A stretch of 64,000 nt of DNA, from assembly GCA_026874595.1 (NCBI GenBank), contig CM049313.1:31556008-31620007 (forward strand), read 5' to 3'. This document shows, piece after piece, positions 1-10,564 of this stretch. The DNA comes from Sipunculus nudus (Eukaryota > Annelida > Sipuncula > Golfingiida > Sipunculidae). Positions within the stretch are counted from its first letter, which is position 1. Each line of letters starts with the position of its first letter. The notes below the pieces were generated by a model. It was not told where the DNA came from and ran no database searches. It saw only the letters and a program-made list of their open reading frames with translations. The translations under genes and the position numbers were made by a program.

Positions 1-1055
1 TACTATGATTATTGGGACTGATAATCTGTACCTGCTAAACAAGTTTGGTGGCGCCACCTACAATTTCTGATTTTTAATGAATTTTTATCGGATTTTTCAA
101 CTTTGGGCTTGTGAGCGGGATATCTCTAAAAGGTTTCACCATAGGAATTTTATTTTTCCGGTGAAGATGTATATTGACAAAATCTCGGTCAAGTTCGAAG
201 ATGGGTGACCTTGACCTGCTTTTCAAGGTCACAGAGCTGATTATAGAAAAAACATTTAGAAGCTTATTTCTCAGGAACCATTGGGTGGATTTTCACAAAA
301 CTTACTATGATTATTGGGACTGATAATCTGTACCTGCATAACAAGTTTGGTGGCGCCACCTACAATTTCTGATTTTTTATGAATTTTTATCGGATTTTTC
401 AACTTTGGGCTTGTGAGCGGGATATCTCTAAAAGGTTTCACTGTAGGATTTTTATTTTTTCGGTGAAGATGTATATTGACAAAATCTCGGTCAAGTTCGA
501 AGATGGGTGACCTTGACCTGCTTTTCAAGGTCACAGAGCTGATTTTAGAAAAAACATTTAGAAGCTTATTTCTCAGGAACCATTGGGTGGATTTTTACAC
601 TACTTACTATGATCATAGGAACTGATGGTCTGTAACTGCTGCACAAATTTGGGGGCGCCACCTGCAATTTCTGATTTTTAATGAATTTTTCTTGGATTTT
701 TCAATTGTGGCCTTGTGAGCAGGATATCTCTAAAAGGATTCACAATAGGAATTTTATTTCTTTGGTGAAGATGCATATCAACAAAATCTCGGTCAAGTTC
801 GAAGATGGGTGACCTTGACCTGCTTTTCAAGGTCACAGAGCTTACAATAGAATAAAACTTAGAAGCTTATTTTCAGGAAGCATTTGATGGATTGTTATGA
901 GTCATGGTACATACCTCTCCATTTTAAATTTATAACTGAGACATGTACTGATATACATCCATGTGAGAACAGATATTTAGTACTTTTCACTGTTACCACC
1001 TCTAAACACTGTTCTTTTGGCTGAGGGCTTTTGTCAGCTTCTGCTGATATTCTAG
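1..1055 (+). mobile_element. Hel-A copy 1, Helitron/Helentron-like, 5' end cut by window
   Basis: Dispersed repeat built of three tandem units of about 302 bp, recognised by 'acttactatgat' near 1, 303 and 605. It is followed by a unique tail that matches 19,195-19,347 closely. Each unit carries the palindrome GGTGGCGCCACC (47-58, 349-360, one mismatch at 651-662) and the pair TGACCTTGACC ... CAAGGTCA. The 3' end has the subterminal inverted repeat GGCTGAGGGCT (1,019-1,029), a TCAGC-ttct-GCTGA hairpin (about 1,034-1,047) and CTAG at 1,052-1,055 followed by TT. The 5' end lies outside the window. No protein is encoded; the 87-codon minus-strand frame inside it is a repeat by-product. The Helitron/Helentron assignment is inferred from the 3' structure. 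Confidence 0.75.
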
Positions 1056-1142
1056 TTCTTAATAGCCTCCATTAATTAATTCCAAACTTAATAATATTTA
1101 TAAATGTTAATTGTTTGACACGGACCACCAAGAAATAATCAC

Positions 1143-1690
1143 CGATCTTCCATTGCGAGTCTCTTATAAAAGGTGGCAGCGCGCGAATTTCGTCATTCCG
1201 CCAGTAGACTTGAATGTAATACGCATGGGATAAGTTGGCTGTACGCTCAGAACAGGTTAGGCATAAGTTGAGTACGTTAGACTGTCGTTAGAACTACCAT
1301 CATAACGTTAGCCATTCGTGAGACACACGTTCATTATACGCTCCTCTAACGCTAGGTTTTCTGACCCACTCAATTTCAACTTATGTGAAGCGTAACCGAC
1401 GTATGAGTAACGTACCTTCAACGTACCTCCAGCGTGTTCAGCGGATGAGGAACGTATGAGGAGCGTAAAATTCATACGTCGGCATACGCTGAAAATTTTT
1501 GTGTATGTTCAAAAAATTTTTTTTTGCCGTCAGCGTACATCAGCGTACACCGACGTACCCCGGCGTACTAGAAACGTATCCCAACGTACCCCTAGCGCGT
1601 TTCAGCGTATGCCCAAAAAGTCCATACGTTCCTCATACGCTGGCTCTATACGCTAGAGTGTGGCAGCGCCTTTACGTGGGAGGGGCAAAA
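1143..1690. repeat. CpG-rich block of ACGTAC/AGCGTAY words with inverted repeat
   Basis: This stretch is packed with short CpG words such as aacgtacc, agcgtaca, cgacgtac and catacgct. It is unlike the AT-rich, CpG-poor DNA around it. About 1,436-1,498 (cagcggatgaggaacgtatg ...) is an imperfect inverted copy of about 1,600-1,652 (... cgttcctcatacgctggc), so the block can fold back on itself. A 'gtggcagcgc' word occurs near both edges (about 1,173 and 1,660). It may be a short non-autonomous DNA transposon; no target duplication could be identified. The small open frames inside it (about 60-70 codons, Arg/Thr/Val-rich) are produced by the repeated words and are not credible genes. Confidence 0.5.
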
Positions 1691-1938
1691 GCCTTGTCCT
1701 CAGATGGCATCAAGTGAAAGCAATAATCCGAGATATTAATATGCGCACAGCGCAAAAAGAAATTAGACAAGTAGCGCACAGAAACATCGGGCAGAAGAAA
1801 TCCTCGTTTACCTTCATTAGCTGACAGAATGTTAAAACATCGGCGTAAACGGAGGTCCTCGCGCCGTTGATATTTTTAACGGGTTGTGTCATTCATTCTC
1901 CTGACACAATGCTGATTTGTATTTGGATAAGAACTTGT

Positions 1939-2033
1939 GATTGGCTGGGAGACCACGCATTGAAGAAATAATGAAGAAATTTCTAGTAAACACTTGCGCA
2001 CGTGACTTCATTCATACCAAATTTTGGCGGGAA
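1939..2033. promoter_or_regulatory. Candidate promoter-like motif cluster (CCAAT, E-box, E2F)
   Basis: Within 95 bp there is an inverted CCAAT box (GATTGGC, 1,939-1,945), a CACGTG E-box in the context gcgCACGTGac (about 1,999-2,004), and TTTTGGCGGGAA (2,022-2,033), which matches the E2F consensus. The words are read directly; the promoter interpretation is inference from known motif consensus sequences. No transcript start, TATA box or downstream exon could be assigned. Confidence 0.25.
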
Positions 2034-2218
2034 TCGAGGACATCGCTGGCCCTACTTGTCAACTAAATAGTTTCAGCCTATATCATGGGGCCACCCCCAC
2101 GTTACAGGTACGCGTCTGGAACGACTATAAGCTTAACAAATGTCCAATGCACGGTCATGAAATAAATAAATAAATGTTCAGTATACGGAAAGAATTGTGC
2201 AATTAGTAGCGGTATAGT

Positions 2219-2290
2219 AGCGGGCTAGCCCAAAGCCTTCGTGCTCTCTCCTTGCGCTTCGGTTCCTTCCGCTGAGAGAGCCCTAGTACG
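2219..2290. other. Strong local hairpin, unknown role
   Basis: GGGCTAGCCC is a perfect 10-bp palindrome near 2,221-2,230. GCTCTCTC (2,243-2,250) pairs perfectly with GAGAGAGC (2,274-2,281), with an additional GCG/CGC pairing inside the loop. It does not fit a tRNA or any structured RNA I recognise. Confidence 0.3.
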
Positions 2291-3382
2291 AGGTGTTTGT
2301 AAACTGGAGACATGCCACTGGACAATAAAACAATAATCTCCCAGGTGAAAATGTGTCATATATAAGAATACAAACATATTTTTGTATCATATGGTAACAC
2401 AACATACCACTTTAAAATCGTCATGTCCATTAAACAGTTGAGTCAGGTAGGTCTAGATCTCAAGCGGTAAAAACAAGCATGTCTGGAGGGGATTTCTTTG
2501 GGGGGTTCCCCAACATAAAACGTCATACCCGTTTTCAACCTCCAGCGCAGAGTTAAGATATGTTGTGTTTATCCTTAGTATTCATGATAAATTTCTGTAC
2601 GGAGAATGATGCATCACACACACCACATGTTGACTGTCCCAACTTTAGGAACAACTGTCTGGTCCAGGGAAGGTAAACTTTTAAAGTGAGTACTGTTTAG
2701 GCATTAAAGCAGGGGTTACAATAAAATTTCTTGTTCAGGCGAATACATTAACATTTTTTGCCCCCGAAGGCGTAAGCTTCCCTGTTACAAACACAATATT
2801 GGATTTTATAGGAAATTTTGCCCAGTACAGGATTTACGATCTCCAGTTTACTTGAAGCTTCATATGCGGCGGGTATCCATGGAATGGATACATACGCCGC
2901 ATTATAACATGCAGTTAGTAGCGGGCATGACAGGGTTCTTGAAGCGGAACAACCTTATCGGGAATCGATCGTGCCTGGTACCGCAAATCAGTTTGTTTTT
3001 CAATGAACCTGTATATCCGTTTTCTTTTTATAGGAGATTCATTAAAAAAATAGTTGTTTTTATGCATTCATGTGTTTTGTTTACGTCTGACCTTTCAAAT
3101 AAAGCCACGAGCTATTAATTTTTTTTACGGACGATCTATCAACCGGGAAGATAAGGCACCTACATTCGCCGCACCCTCTTTCGTTGTAACAGCGTGTCGT
3201 TAGGCATTCGTGTTAAGCAAGAACGATATCATATATTGTTTTCCGACATCGCGAACAATCCCGTTCATAATGTTTCAATAGTTTCTGGAAACTATGGTTC
3301 CGATTGGTAACATCAGAAGCTATTTTCGATCGTTTTTACTGACAGGTCGATTACAAAACGGAACACATGAGACGTAATCGTG

Positions 3383-3392
3383 TCTCGCGAGG
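3383..3392. promoter_or_regulatory. TCTCGCGAGG motif
   Basis: TCTCGCGAGG contains the palindromic core TCTCGCGA known from CpG-island promoters of animals (bound by BANP in vertebrates). The word is rare in AT-rich DNA. Only the word match supports a regulatory role. Confidence 0.2.
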
Positions 3393-3791
3393 CGAGGACA
3401 GTTTCATGGCTGATTACAGACTGAATTGAACAAAGCAAGAAGGAACGATAGAAGGGTACAGGATGTAAGGGTACAGGAGCCCTGCCATTTATTAATATTT
3501 TTTTTAAAATAAAACCTCGCCTTGAGGTTGTGAGGTTTGGGTACGGTTTAAATGGGAGTTCTTGGTATTTACTATCTAGCGGCATTTCATGTGGGATTGG
3601 GCGAAGTCTAGGTGTGGGTTTAAATAGACGTGCGGTTTAAAATAGAAGAAATTCGGTATAAAAGATCGTTGGTTTTTCCTAAATTGCCGTGAATGTGCTG
3701 TGAAGTCAAACACGTGTACACAAGCGGCACTGTCAGAGATCCCTAACGCACTTTGAAAGTTGACAGATGTGGGTAAGGGGACGCTTCTAAG

Positions 3792-3905
3792 GGTATAAAA
3801 AATATTTGAAATATATCAATGTTGAGAGCGCCTGGGGCGCTAATTACGGTATAAAAAAATATTTGAAATGTATCAATGTTGAGAGCGCCTGGGGCGCTAG
3901 TTACG
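3792..3905. repeat. Two-copy tandem duplication, about 57 bp
   Basis: The segment starting ggtataaaa at 3,792 is repeated at 3,848 with only a few changes (atatatcaat/atgtatcaat, taattac/tagttac). Each copy ends in gagcgcctggggcgct, which is itself partly self-complementary. Confidence 0.85.
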
Positions 3906-3935
3906 TCGATACGGTATTTAATTTTTCCTAGGATC

Positions 3936-3963
3936 TATAATAATAATAATAATAATAATAATA
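3936..3963. repeat. (ATA)n microsatellite
   Basis: A perfect trinucleotide run of about nine ATA/TAA units in AT-rich DNA. Confidence 0.9.
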
Positions 3964-5237
3964 TACCATAAAAATAACACAAGTATAATGTAAATAATGT
4001 AATTGTATGTAATTTTGCTTATACAGCTCAGTTCATGTGGAATTTGTTCACAGTTAATTGAATGTGATTTTTTAAACCTGATTCATGAAATGATTCATTA
4101 TTGAATATTGTCAGTAAGGCCTATATCATGTATTCTTCTACAGATTCATGGAAGAAAATATATGGTGCAAGCAAGCATGCAAAGTTGAGGCAAATTATGT
4201 GGAATTTTGCTAGCTTGCCTAGAAAAAGGCAGAATTTGCTTAAATTCTTAAAATGAAAAGTCAGTGAGCAACACAAAAATTATTCCATTTTTTATTAAAG
4301 AATAAGAATTCGTTTTTGGAAGTTGTACCATTACACAAATTATCAGCATTAATAAGTACCTACTCTTCATTTGCAAAAAAAATAATTGAACTACAACAAA
4401 ATTTCCAGGGTATTTTTGTCTTCCACTTGGAACTTTTATCAATTAAATGCTTAAATTATACGCATGAAAACAATTTGAACCAAAAACAACATTAGAAAGT
4501 AACAATCGCACTTGCCACAGATAATCACATTTTCAGCTGGTATACGTGTATGTGTACATATAGATTTTAATGTGTACATTGTAGAAGGTTAACCCTGTGG
4601 TGAAGCAAAAACACACGGACATCCAGGTGGTGCTGGTCCAATACATCCCTGTGTCCATATGTACGGTTTGTTTTACATCTCTTAAGAAGGGGAATTAGCT
4701 TCCTTAAACCCTTGTTATCTGGGTCCTGTGATCTAGTGTTTGTTAAGAAGCAAGGGAGACATATACATCACTGGTCTGGCACAGGGAATAACTTGGCTAT
4801 TATAACCTTTGTATTTATACAGTTTATTGCATTAAGGAAGGCTGGTACATGGTCATTATGATGGGTCTTCCATGCTTTGATATAATGTGCTACCTGTCAG
4901 ACACTGCAGAGGGTTACCTATCTAATGCTGAAGCAGATTTATTGTAACTGCTCTTCTGTATGGGAAAAACAGCATGGTATACTGAGGACAAAATCCTTTC
5001 AAAATCACAGGCAAAATCTCTCAAGGAAAAACAAACAATGAGTTAAGTTCCATGAGGCAAACATGCTCCTCCCTAGCTTGCAACCATGATACAAACGCCC
5101 TTTCTACAACCATGAGGCAAACTATGCTCCCCTCTCCTTTCCACAACATACACTGCAGCATATGACAAACCAACCTAGTTCAATATTGTCCTTGCACAAA
5201 ATGTTTTATCCTTTTATTTCATGTGAATTCTACAACC
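3964..5237. other. AT-rich unique DNA, nothing recognised
   Basis: No gene, RNA or dispersed repeat is recognised. Around 5,050-5,130 the phrase ccatgaggcaaac..atgctcc occurs twice, a minor local duplication. Confidence 0.5.
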
Positions 5238-5792
5238 TTTTTAGGATTTGTGAGCTTATGCGATGGTGTGGCATCATCCGGCGTCCGTGAGCCATCTTCC
5301 GTCATCTGTACGTTAAACCATGCATACTATCTTGAAAACGGCAACAGCAAGCCTCAACAAATTTTATGCAAAAAATTAGTCATCTAAAAAACTCAATCGG
5401 ATTTTGCTTATTTTTTGGCTAACTGCATTTTCTTAGATTCTTAGATAGGGAAAAGCCAAATTGGCCAATATTTCACAGAAATGATTCCTGGAACAATCTC
5501 TCTCAAGTTTGTTCGAATGGTGTAAGTTCGGTGATTTTTGGCCAAGTTGCAGGAAGTTGAATTTGGTCATCTGTCCAAAAAGGCATACTAAAATTACAAT
5601 CTCAGAAACGGCTGAAGCTATCATCACCAAATTTTATGCCAATGTTGGTTACACGGTTCATATCTGACATTGAGGTATTGGTGGCGCCACCTGCATCAGT
5701 GCCCATATCATACTGACAGCTACAAAAAAAACTTCTTCTCTAAAACCATATGGCCAAACTGTTTAATATTGCACAAAAATTATCCTAGGGTA
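5238..5792 (+). mobile_element. Hel-G copy 1, left part (interrupted)
   Basis: Starts after TTTTTAGG with gtgagcttatgcgatggtgtggc, closely matching the start of the second copy at 9,788. It continues into units containing ttcaagttcagtgatttttgg-like text and GGTGGCGCCACC at 5,680-5,691. At 5,791/5,792 the copy is interrupted by the TA-flanked element and resumes at 9,031. Assigned to the same broad group as Hel-A to -D because of the TTTTTAG start, the tandem units and the shared palindrome; its 3' end was not identified. Confidence 0.55.
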
Positions 5793-5817
5793 CCGTAGAT
5801 CCGCGTTTTGCCGCCGC
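5793..5817 (+). repeat. Left 25-bp terminal inverted repeat
   Basis: Begins CCGTAGATC and ends TTTGCCGCCGC. It pairs with 9,004-9,028, with a single difference (C versus A at position 9 of the repeat). Confidence 0.85.
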
Positions 5818-5898
5818 GGCCATAAAATAAAGTCTTGCAGCTAAAAATCCTGACTAATATACTCGACAAGGGATGCGGTGATAAAACGCAGGTTAGGC

Positions 5899-6738
5899 TT
5901 GTTATGGGTTCATAACTGAAATGAGATTTCAGTTATGGGGATCCTCTTATGGAAAAGCGTAGCAGGGGTATAATGGTATATTTGCAAAATAAACCGAGAA
6001 AATGGAGGCAATTTAGCAAATTTCTTACCGATAATGGCTAATAAACTGTTCTGGAGTAAAAATAAATTATGTAGAAGTGCCCTTATAAGGAAATTGTTAA
6101 GATTTCAACTCCTGTTGGGTTTTTTTAGCCTGCCATGCGGTCATGTTTATCTTTTGTCACATGACCCTGTCCTTGACCTTATTGATATGAGAAAAGTTGT
6201 CCTCTGATTATTGTTCAAAATAAATTATAGTAAATATTGTTTCCATAACTTCCATAGACAAATTTGTTAAAACCTTAAAAGATATAGCCATAAACTTATA
6301 AAGGACTTATTGAAGCGATATATTATCATTTACTCATAAGTATTATTCATGAAATAAGATTTTTTAATAGATTTATTAGCAATAAATTACTCTGGTACAC
6401 CAGAGGTCAGGTCACAGGTCAGGTCATGGGTGACCAGAGTTCATGCCTCAGCAACATGGCTGTGTCAGTGATGGTCTACTGCTCTTCTCTTCATGATAAA
6501 ATGCTGTTATATCATATATAACATAAACAGGAGACTCCACATGTATGGAAACTGATATATAAATGATATATAGGTAGAGTGAACATAGTTGAAGCTGCAT
6601 CTTTTTCTTAATTACTCTTTTATTCTTTCCTTCTGATAAATCAGAAGGACCGCTACGATATTTCGTAAGAACATATTCAAGGCTGAGTGTGGAGCCCGGG
6701 TCACCTGGTGTGTAATTCTCAGCCTTGCACCAAGGCAA
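5899..6738 (+). repeat. Left arm of 840-bp fold-back
   Basis: Matches the reverse complement of 7,962-8,802. In a 291-bp stretch that I aligned base by base (6,448-6,738 against 7,962-8,252) there are 14 substitutions and no gaps. The outer tip contains a perfect 12-bp hairpin CATAACTGAAAT-gag-ATTTCAGTTATG (5,911-5,937). The arm also holds direct AGGTCA-type half-sites near 6,405-6,435. Confidence 0.9.
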
Positions 6739-7961
6739 AGGTTAGGCTAAATTCAAACATGTACAAGAGACTCGACGGCCCGCCGAGGCGCAATGGGCGA
6801 TAATAGGCTGAGGAAGGAGGAAGTGAATACTGAGAACGTATATTTTATGATACTGCATATTTGTATATTAATTTTATTCATTGTTAATTTTATTAAATGT
6901 AAAATTGATATTTTAAACAGGCTTATATGTATTAAAAAACTTTCCTGAGTCATTTATAAACCACGGCCATTTTCACGCAATGATTAATAAAATATCGATA
7001 TTCACTCGCCAATTTATGCACTCTAACCAGATTAACGGTTGTACCTATGTTTGAGTATGGCTGCAATACCGGTAAAACATTATTCTAAGATATTTCTTGA
7101 ACATATCATTTCTTTTAAAATAAATTGTAAAACAAAAGATAATCAAAGACCATACGTTCTTCGGCAATTAAACCTGCATTCACGTTCAGATACTTCTTCG
7201 TTCATCACATTGTCAATAGATGGCGCTTAAAGGTCATAACCTCACTAGCTAGTTCCGTAATCTTTTAATATGGCACGTATTGCCAGCAGACAGTTCGGCA
7301 CCGGTGTGCATATATTATGATCAGCAGGACCCTGGGAATACGCGTACAGGCTGTGTGAACATCGACGCGGGATTCATTTATTCAAAGGTTTAGTCAAGGT
7401 AGTAGTTAATTGACCGACGTTGTATAGAGTGTAAATAAAAGTCATCAAAAAGAGTACCGTTGGCTTTGATGTCCCATTGAAGTTTAATTAGCCAGGGTAA
7501 AGACGCAAGGTACCCCAAGGCCCGCTAGTTCCGTAATCATTTTATGTGGTATGTTTTGCCGGTTGACGGTTCGGACACCATTTTGCATATATTATGATCA
7601 GCACAACCCGAGGTGTTCTGGCAATATGATCACCGACGCGGGTTTCGTTTATTTAAATGTTTTGTTGTTAAATGACCGACGATGTATAATGTCTAAATAA
7701 TATTTAAATTACCGTCGTGCCATGCAATGCTTTGATGTCCCATTGAACTTTAATTAGCCAAGTTAAAGGCGCAAGATTCACTGACATTCAATGATGTGTC
7801 AAATTAATTACGTGGCCCTACTAGGATTCGTCTTGGATGAGTCATCTATTCTAATCGGGTAGATCAGACTGTTTAATCAGGTACTTAAATTAATTAATTA
7901 GCAAAATACACAGTTGCAACTGTTTCCTTAAAACTGTTATGCCTGACCGCATATCAGCATA
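6739..7961. other. Centre of the fold-back element
   Basis: 1.2 kb between the inverted arms, richer in CpG than its surroundings. It contains a diverged direct duplication (7,249-7,775, separate entry) and no recognisable coding sequence. Open frames at 6,753-6,953 (minus) and 7,039-7,230 (plus) are short and unremarkable. Confidence 0.6.
7249..7775. repeat. Diverged direct duplication, about 275 bp, two copies
   Basis: ctagttccgtaat occurs at 7,249 and 7,524. Matching blocks follow in order in both copies: catatattatgatcagca, cgacgcggg, attgaccgacg/aatgaccgacg, and ctttgatgtcccattgaa. Divergence with small gaps is obvious, so this duplication is older than the fold-back arms appear. Confidence 0.75.
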
Positions 7962-8802
7962 TTGCCTTGGTGCAAGGCTGAGAATTACACACCAGGTGAC
8001 CCAGGCTCCATACTCGGCCTTGAACATGTTCTTACGAAATATCGTAGCGGTCCTTCTGATTTATCAGAAGGAAAAAATAAAAGAGTAATTAAGAATAAGA
8101 TGCAGCTTAAACTATGTTCACTCTACCTATATATCCTTTATATATCAGTTTCCGTACATGTGGAGTCTCCTGTTTATGTTATATATGATATAACAGCAAT
8201 TTATAATGAGGAGAAGAGCAGAAGACCATCACTGACACAGCCATGTTGCTGAGGCATGAACTCTGGTCACCCATGACCTGACCTGTGACCTGACCTCTGG
8301 TGTACCAGAATAATTTATTGCTAATAAATCTATTAAAAAAATCTGATTTCTTGAATAATACTTATGAGTAAATGATAATATATGGCTACAATAAGTCCTT
8401 TATAAGTTTATGGCTATATCTTTTAAGGTTTTAACAAATTTGCCTATGGAAGTTATGGAAACAATATTTAATATAATTTATTTGGAACAATAATCAGAGG
8501 ACAACTTTTCTCATATCAATAAGGTCAAGGACAGGGTCATGTGACAAAAGATAAACATGACCGCATGGCAGGCTAAAAAAAACAACAGGAGTTGAAATCT
8601 TAACAATTCCCTTATAAGGGCACTTCTACATAATTTATTTTTACTCCAGAACAGTTTATTAGCCATTATTGGTAAGAAATTTGCTAAACTGCCTCCATTT
8701 TCTCTGTTTATTTTGCAAATATCCCAATATACCTCTGCTACGCTTTTCCATAAGAGGATCCCCATAACTGAAATCTCATTTCAGTTATGAACCCATAACA
8801 AA
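7962..8802 (-). repeat. Right arm of 840-bp fold-back
   Basis: Inverted partner of 5,899-6,738; outer-tip hairpin at 8,763-8,789. A 96-codon frame (opening with TTG, not ATG) is present in both arms, but 11 of the 14 substitutions between arms change the amino acid. This is what neutral drift predicts, so it is not annotated as a gene. Confidence 0.9.
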
Positions 8803-9003
8803 TCAGCATACCGCAACGTTCCTAGCTGCAGCGTATCGTTTAAGAAAAGAACGGTTTTTTTGTTACGTTCCCATACACCGCTCGGCAATGGAACGGTGTG
8901 AGAATGTGGGGCGGCCATTAAGTAAGGTTTTGGGAATTTTTTACTCCAGTGAAGGAGCTCTCCACATATTTTACGATCATGGGGTGCGGCCATTAGACGA
9001 CAT

Positions 9004-9028
9004 GCGGCGGCAAAACGCGTATCTACGG
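9004..9028 (-). repeat. Right 25-bp terminal inverted repeat
   Basis: Ends ...CGCGTATCTACGG, followed by TA at 9,029-9,030. Between this repeat and the fold-back arm (8,803-9,003) lies an asymmetric CpG-containing stretch with no counterpart of equal length on the left side. Confidence 0.85.
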
Positions 9029-9440
9029 TAGTGCTTTCTGAATTTTGTTCAAATGGTCTCAGTTCAGTGACTTTTGGCTGAGTTGTATTTAGTCATATGC
9101 CGTAACAGCCCATTTTAGCTCAGAGGCTACAAAGAACTTCTTCTCAAAAACCACTGGGCCAAATTCTTAAATCTCACACATTAATTATCCTTAGATGTTG
9201 ATAATTTAAATTTGTTCAAATTGTTTTTGTTCAGTGATTTTTGGCTGAGTTATGGGAAGCCACACTTAGCCATTTTGCTGTTTTCCCATATGAGTTATAA
9301 ACCTGCAAAACTTTTTTTGACTGACGCCACTGAGGCCAGTTTGTTTGATATTTTACAGAAATAATCCCCTGAATAATTCTTATAATAATTGTCTTTTATG
9401 GTTTCAAAGAATGAATTTTTGCTGAATTATAAATATTGAA
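9029..9440 (+). mobile_element. Hel-G copy 1, right part (resumed after insertion)
   Basis: Continues the repeat interrupted at 5,792. It carries the same ordered words as the second Hel-G copy (ttgttcaaatggt, ttcagtgacttttggctgagtt, gccaaattcttaa). The 3' boundary is approximate. Confidence 0.55.
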
Positions 9441-9787
9441 TTGAGTAATTTACCATATATGTTAGCTGTGTGAAGCAGATACATCTAGATTGGCACCTGT
9501 TTATCAGCATTTATTACATCATGCCTCTAGACATTTACATTTCAGGTTATCTATGGTTAATATTGACAAGAATGTTTTTTTAAAGCTTTTAAAAAATGTA
9601 GAGTTATGATTTTAGATATTCCTCATGCCAGGCAATGTTTACAATCACAGTTATACAGCTATCTGTGGTTATATAAAGACGGCTGTACATGGATTATAAA
9701 TAATTGGTATCCATACTCAGTTCAAGATTTTGCCATAGTGAGATGTATCTGTATTATAATTTTGCATTCAATATACATCTGTAGTAA
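9441..9787. other. Unique DNA, nothing recognised
   Basis: AT-rich sequence between two Hel-G copies with no gene or repeat recognised. Confidence 0.4.
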
Positions 9788-10490
9788 TTTTTAGTGAGCC
9801 TGTGAGCTAATGCAATGGTGTGGCGGCGTCTGTCGTCTGTTTGTTAACCCATACTATCTCAAAAAAGAACTGGAGCTAGCATCATGAAATTTAATGCAAA
9901 AAATTAGCCATCTGAAAAACTCTGCATTTTCTTAGATTGAATAGAGAAAAAGCTCAAAAACCTTTAAAAATCTTCTTCTCCAAATGGTCAAGATAAATTG
10001 TTCCCTATTTCACAGAAATAATCTTATATACCATGTCTGTATAGTTTGTTCAAATGGTTCAAGTTCAGTGAATTTTGGCCGAGTTACAGGAAGTTGAACT
10101 TCGTCATCTGTCCAAAAAAGCATACTTAAATGACAATCTCAGAAACGGCCGGAGCTTTCATCTCCAAATTTTATGCCAGTGTTGGTCAAATGAGTCATAT
10201 ATGAAATTCAGGTATTGGTGGCGCCACCTGCATTGACCTTTTTTTGTACAGGAGTCATTGGTCATCTGTACATCAAGTCATCAACCCATAATTTCTCAGG
10301 AATAGCGGGAGCAACCATCTCCAGATTTATTGCAATAATCTGTCACATATCAAATGTTGTGGGATTCAGCTTATTCTTTTGCAATCTGCATTTACTTAGA
10401 TTTTATAGGGAAAAAGCTGAAAACACCTTTAAAAGTCTTCTTCTTGTAAACAGTCCAGCCAAATTGTTCAGTATTTTACAGAAATGATCC
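9788..10490 (+). mobile_element. Hel-G copy 2
   Basis: Starts TTTTTAGTGAGCCTGTGAGC and continues with atgcaatggtgtggcggcgtc, matching 5,238 onward. GGTGGCGCCACC lies at 10,217-10,228 inside a unit whose neighbourhood (acaatctcagaaacgg, aattttatgcca) matches 5,600-5,700. The 3' end is approximate. The 90-codon frame at 10,215-10,487 is internal to the repeat. Confidence 0.6.
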
Positions 10491-10522
10491 CATTTAATTC
10501 GCAATCAAATGCAATATTTGCA

Positions 10523-10524
<2 letters not shown>

Positions 10525-10559
<35 letters not shown>
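10525..10559. repeat. (AT)n microsatellite
   Basis: About 17 perfect AT dinucleotides followed by acaca. Confidence 0.95.

Positions 10560-10564
<5 letters not shown>

Larger units (their letters stand above)
1691..3791. other. CpG-rich unique region, no gene seen
   Basis: Mostly unique sequence with clearly more CpG than the rest of the window. It contains promoter-like motifs annotated separately (near 1,939-2,033 and 3,383-3,392) and E-box-like CACGTG at about 1,999 and 3,710. Open frames of 60-90 codons occur (for example 2,852-3,118 plus and 3,313-3,585 minus) but show no recognisable domain, and no convincing splice context was seen. It could be a promoter-proximal region of a gene outside the window or an old CpG-rich repeat. 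Confidence 0.4.
5793..9028. mobile_element. 3.2-kb TA-flanked terminal-inverted-repeat element carrying a large fold-back
   Basis: A 25-bp terminal inverted repeat (24/25 identical) starts CCGTAGATCCGCG at 5,793 and ends CGCGTATCTACGG at 9,028. Both ends are flanked by TA (5,791-5,792 and 9,029-9,030), as expected for a TA target duplication. Removing the element and one TA joins the two halves of Hel-G copy 1 into a continuous repeat. Inside lie two inverted arms of about 840 bp (separate entries) around a 1.2-kb centre. No transposase frame is present, so it is non-autonomous. TA duplication is typical of Tc1/mariner-type and some other cut-and-paste families; the terminal sequence is not one I recognise, so the superfamily is open. 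Confidence 0.8.

Noticed and set aside
2219-2290. tRNA or other structured RNA gene
   Set aside because: The hairpin is strong but there is no cloverleaf, A/B box or known RNA consensus.
3937-3962. Replication origin or matrix attachment signal from AT/ATA runs
   Set aside because: Simple repeats of this kind are common in AT-rich DNA and give no specific evidence.
6448-8252. Matching 96-codon frames in both fold-back arms (6,448-6,738 minus and 7,962-8,252 plus)
   Set aside because: They open with TTG, have no recognisable domain, and 11 of 14 differences between the arms are amino-acid changing, close to the neutral expectation. The shared frame reflects the inverted duplication.
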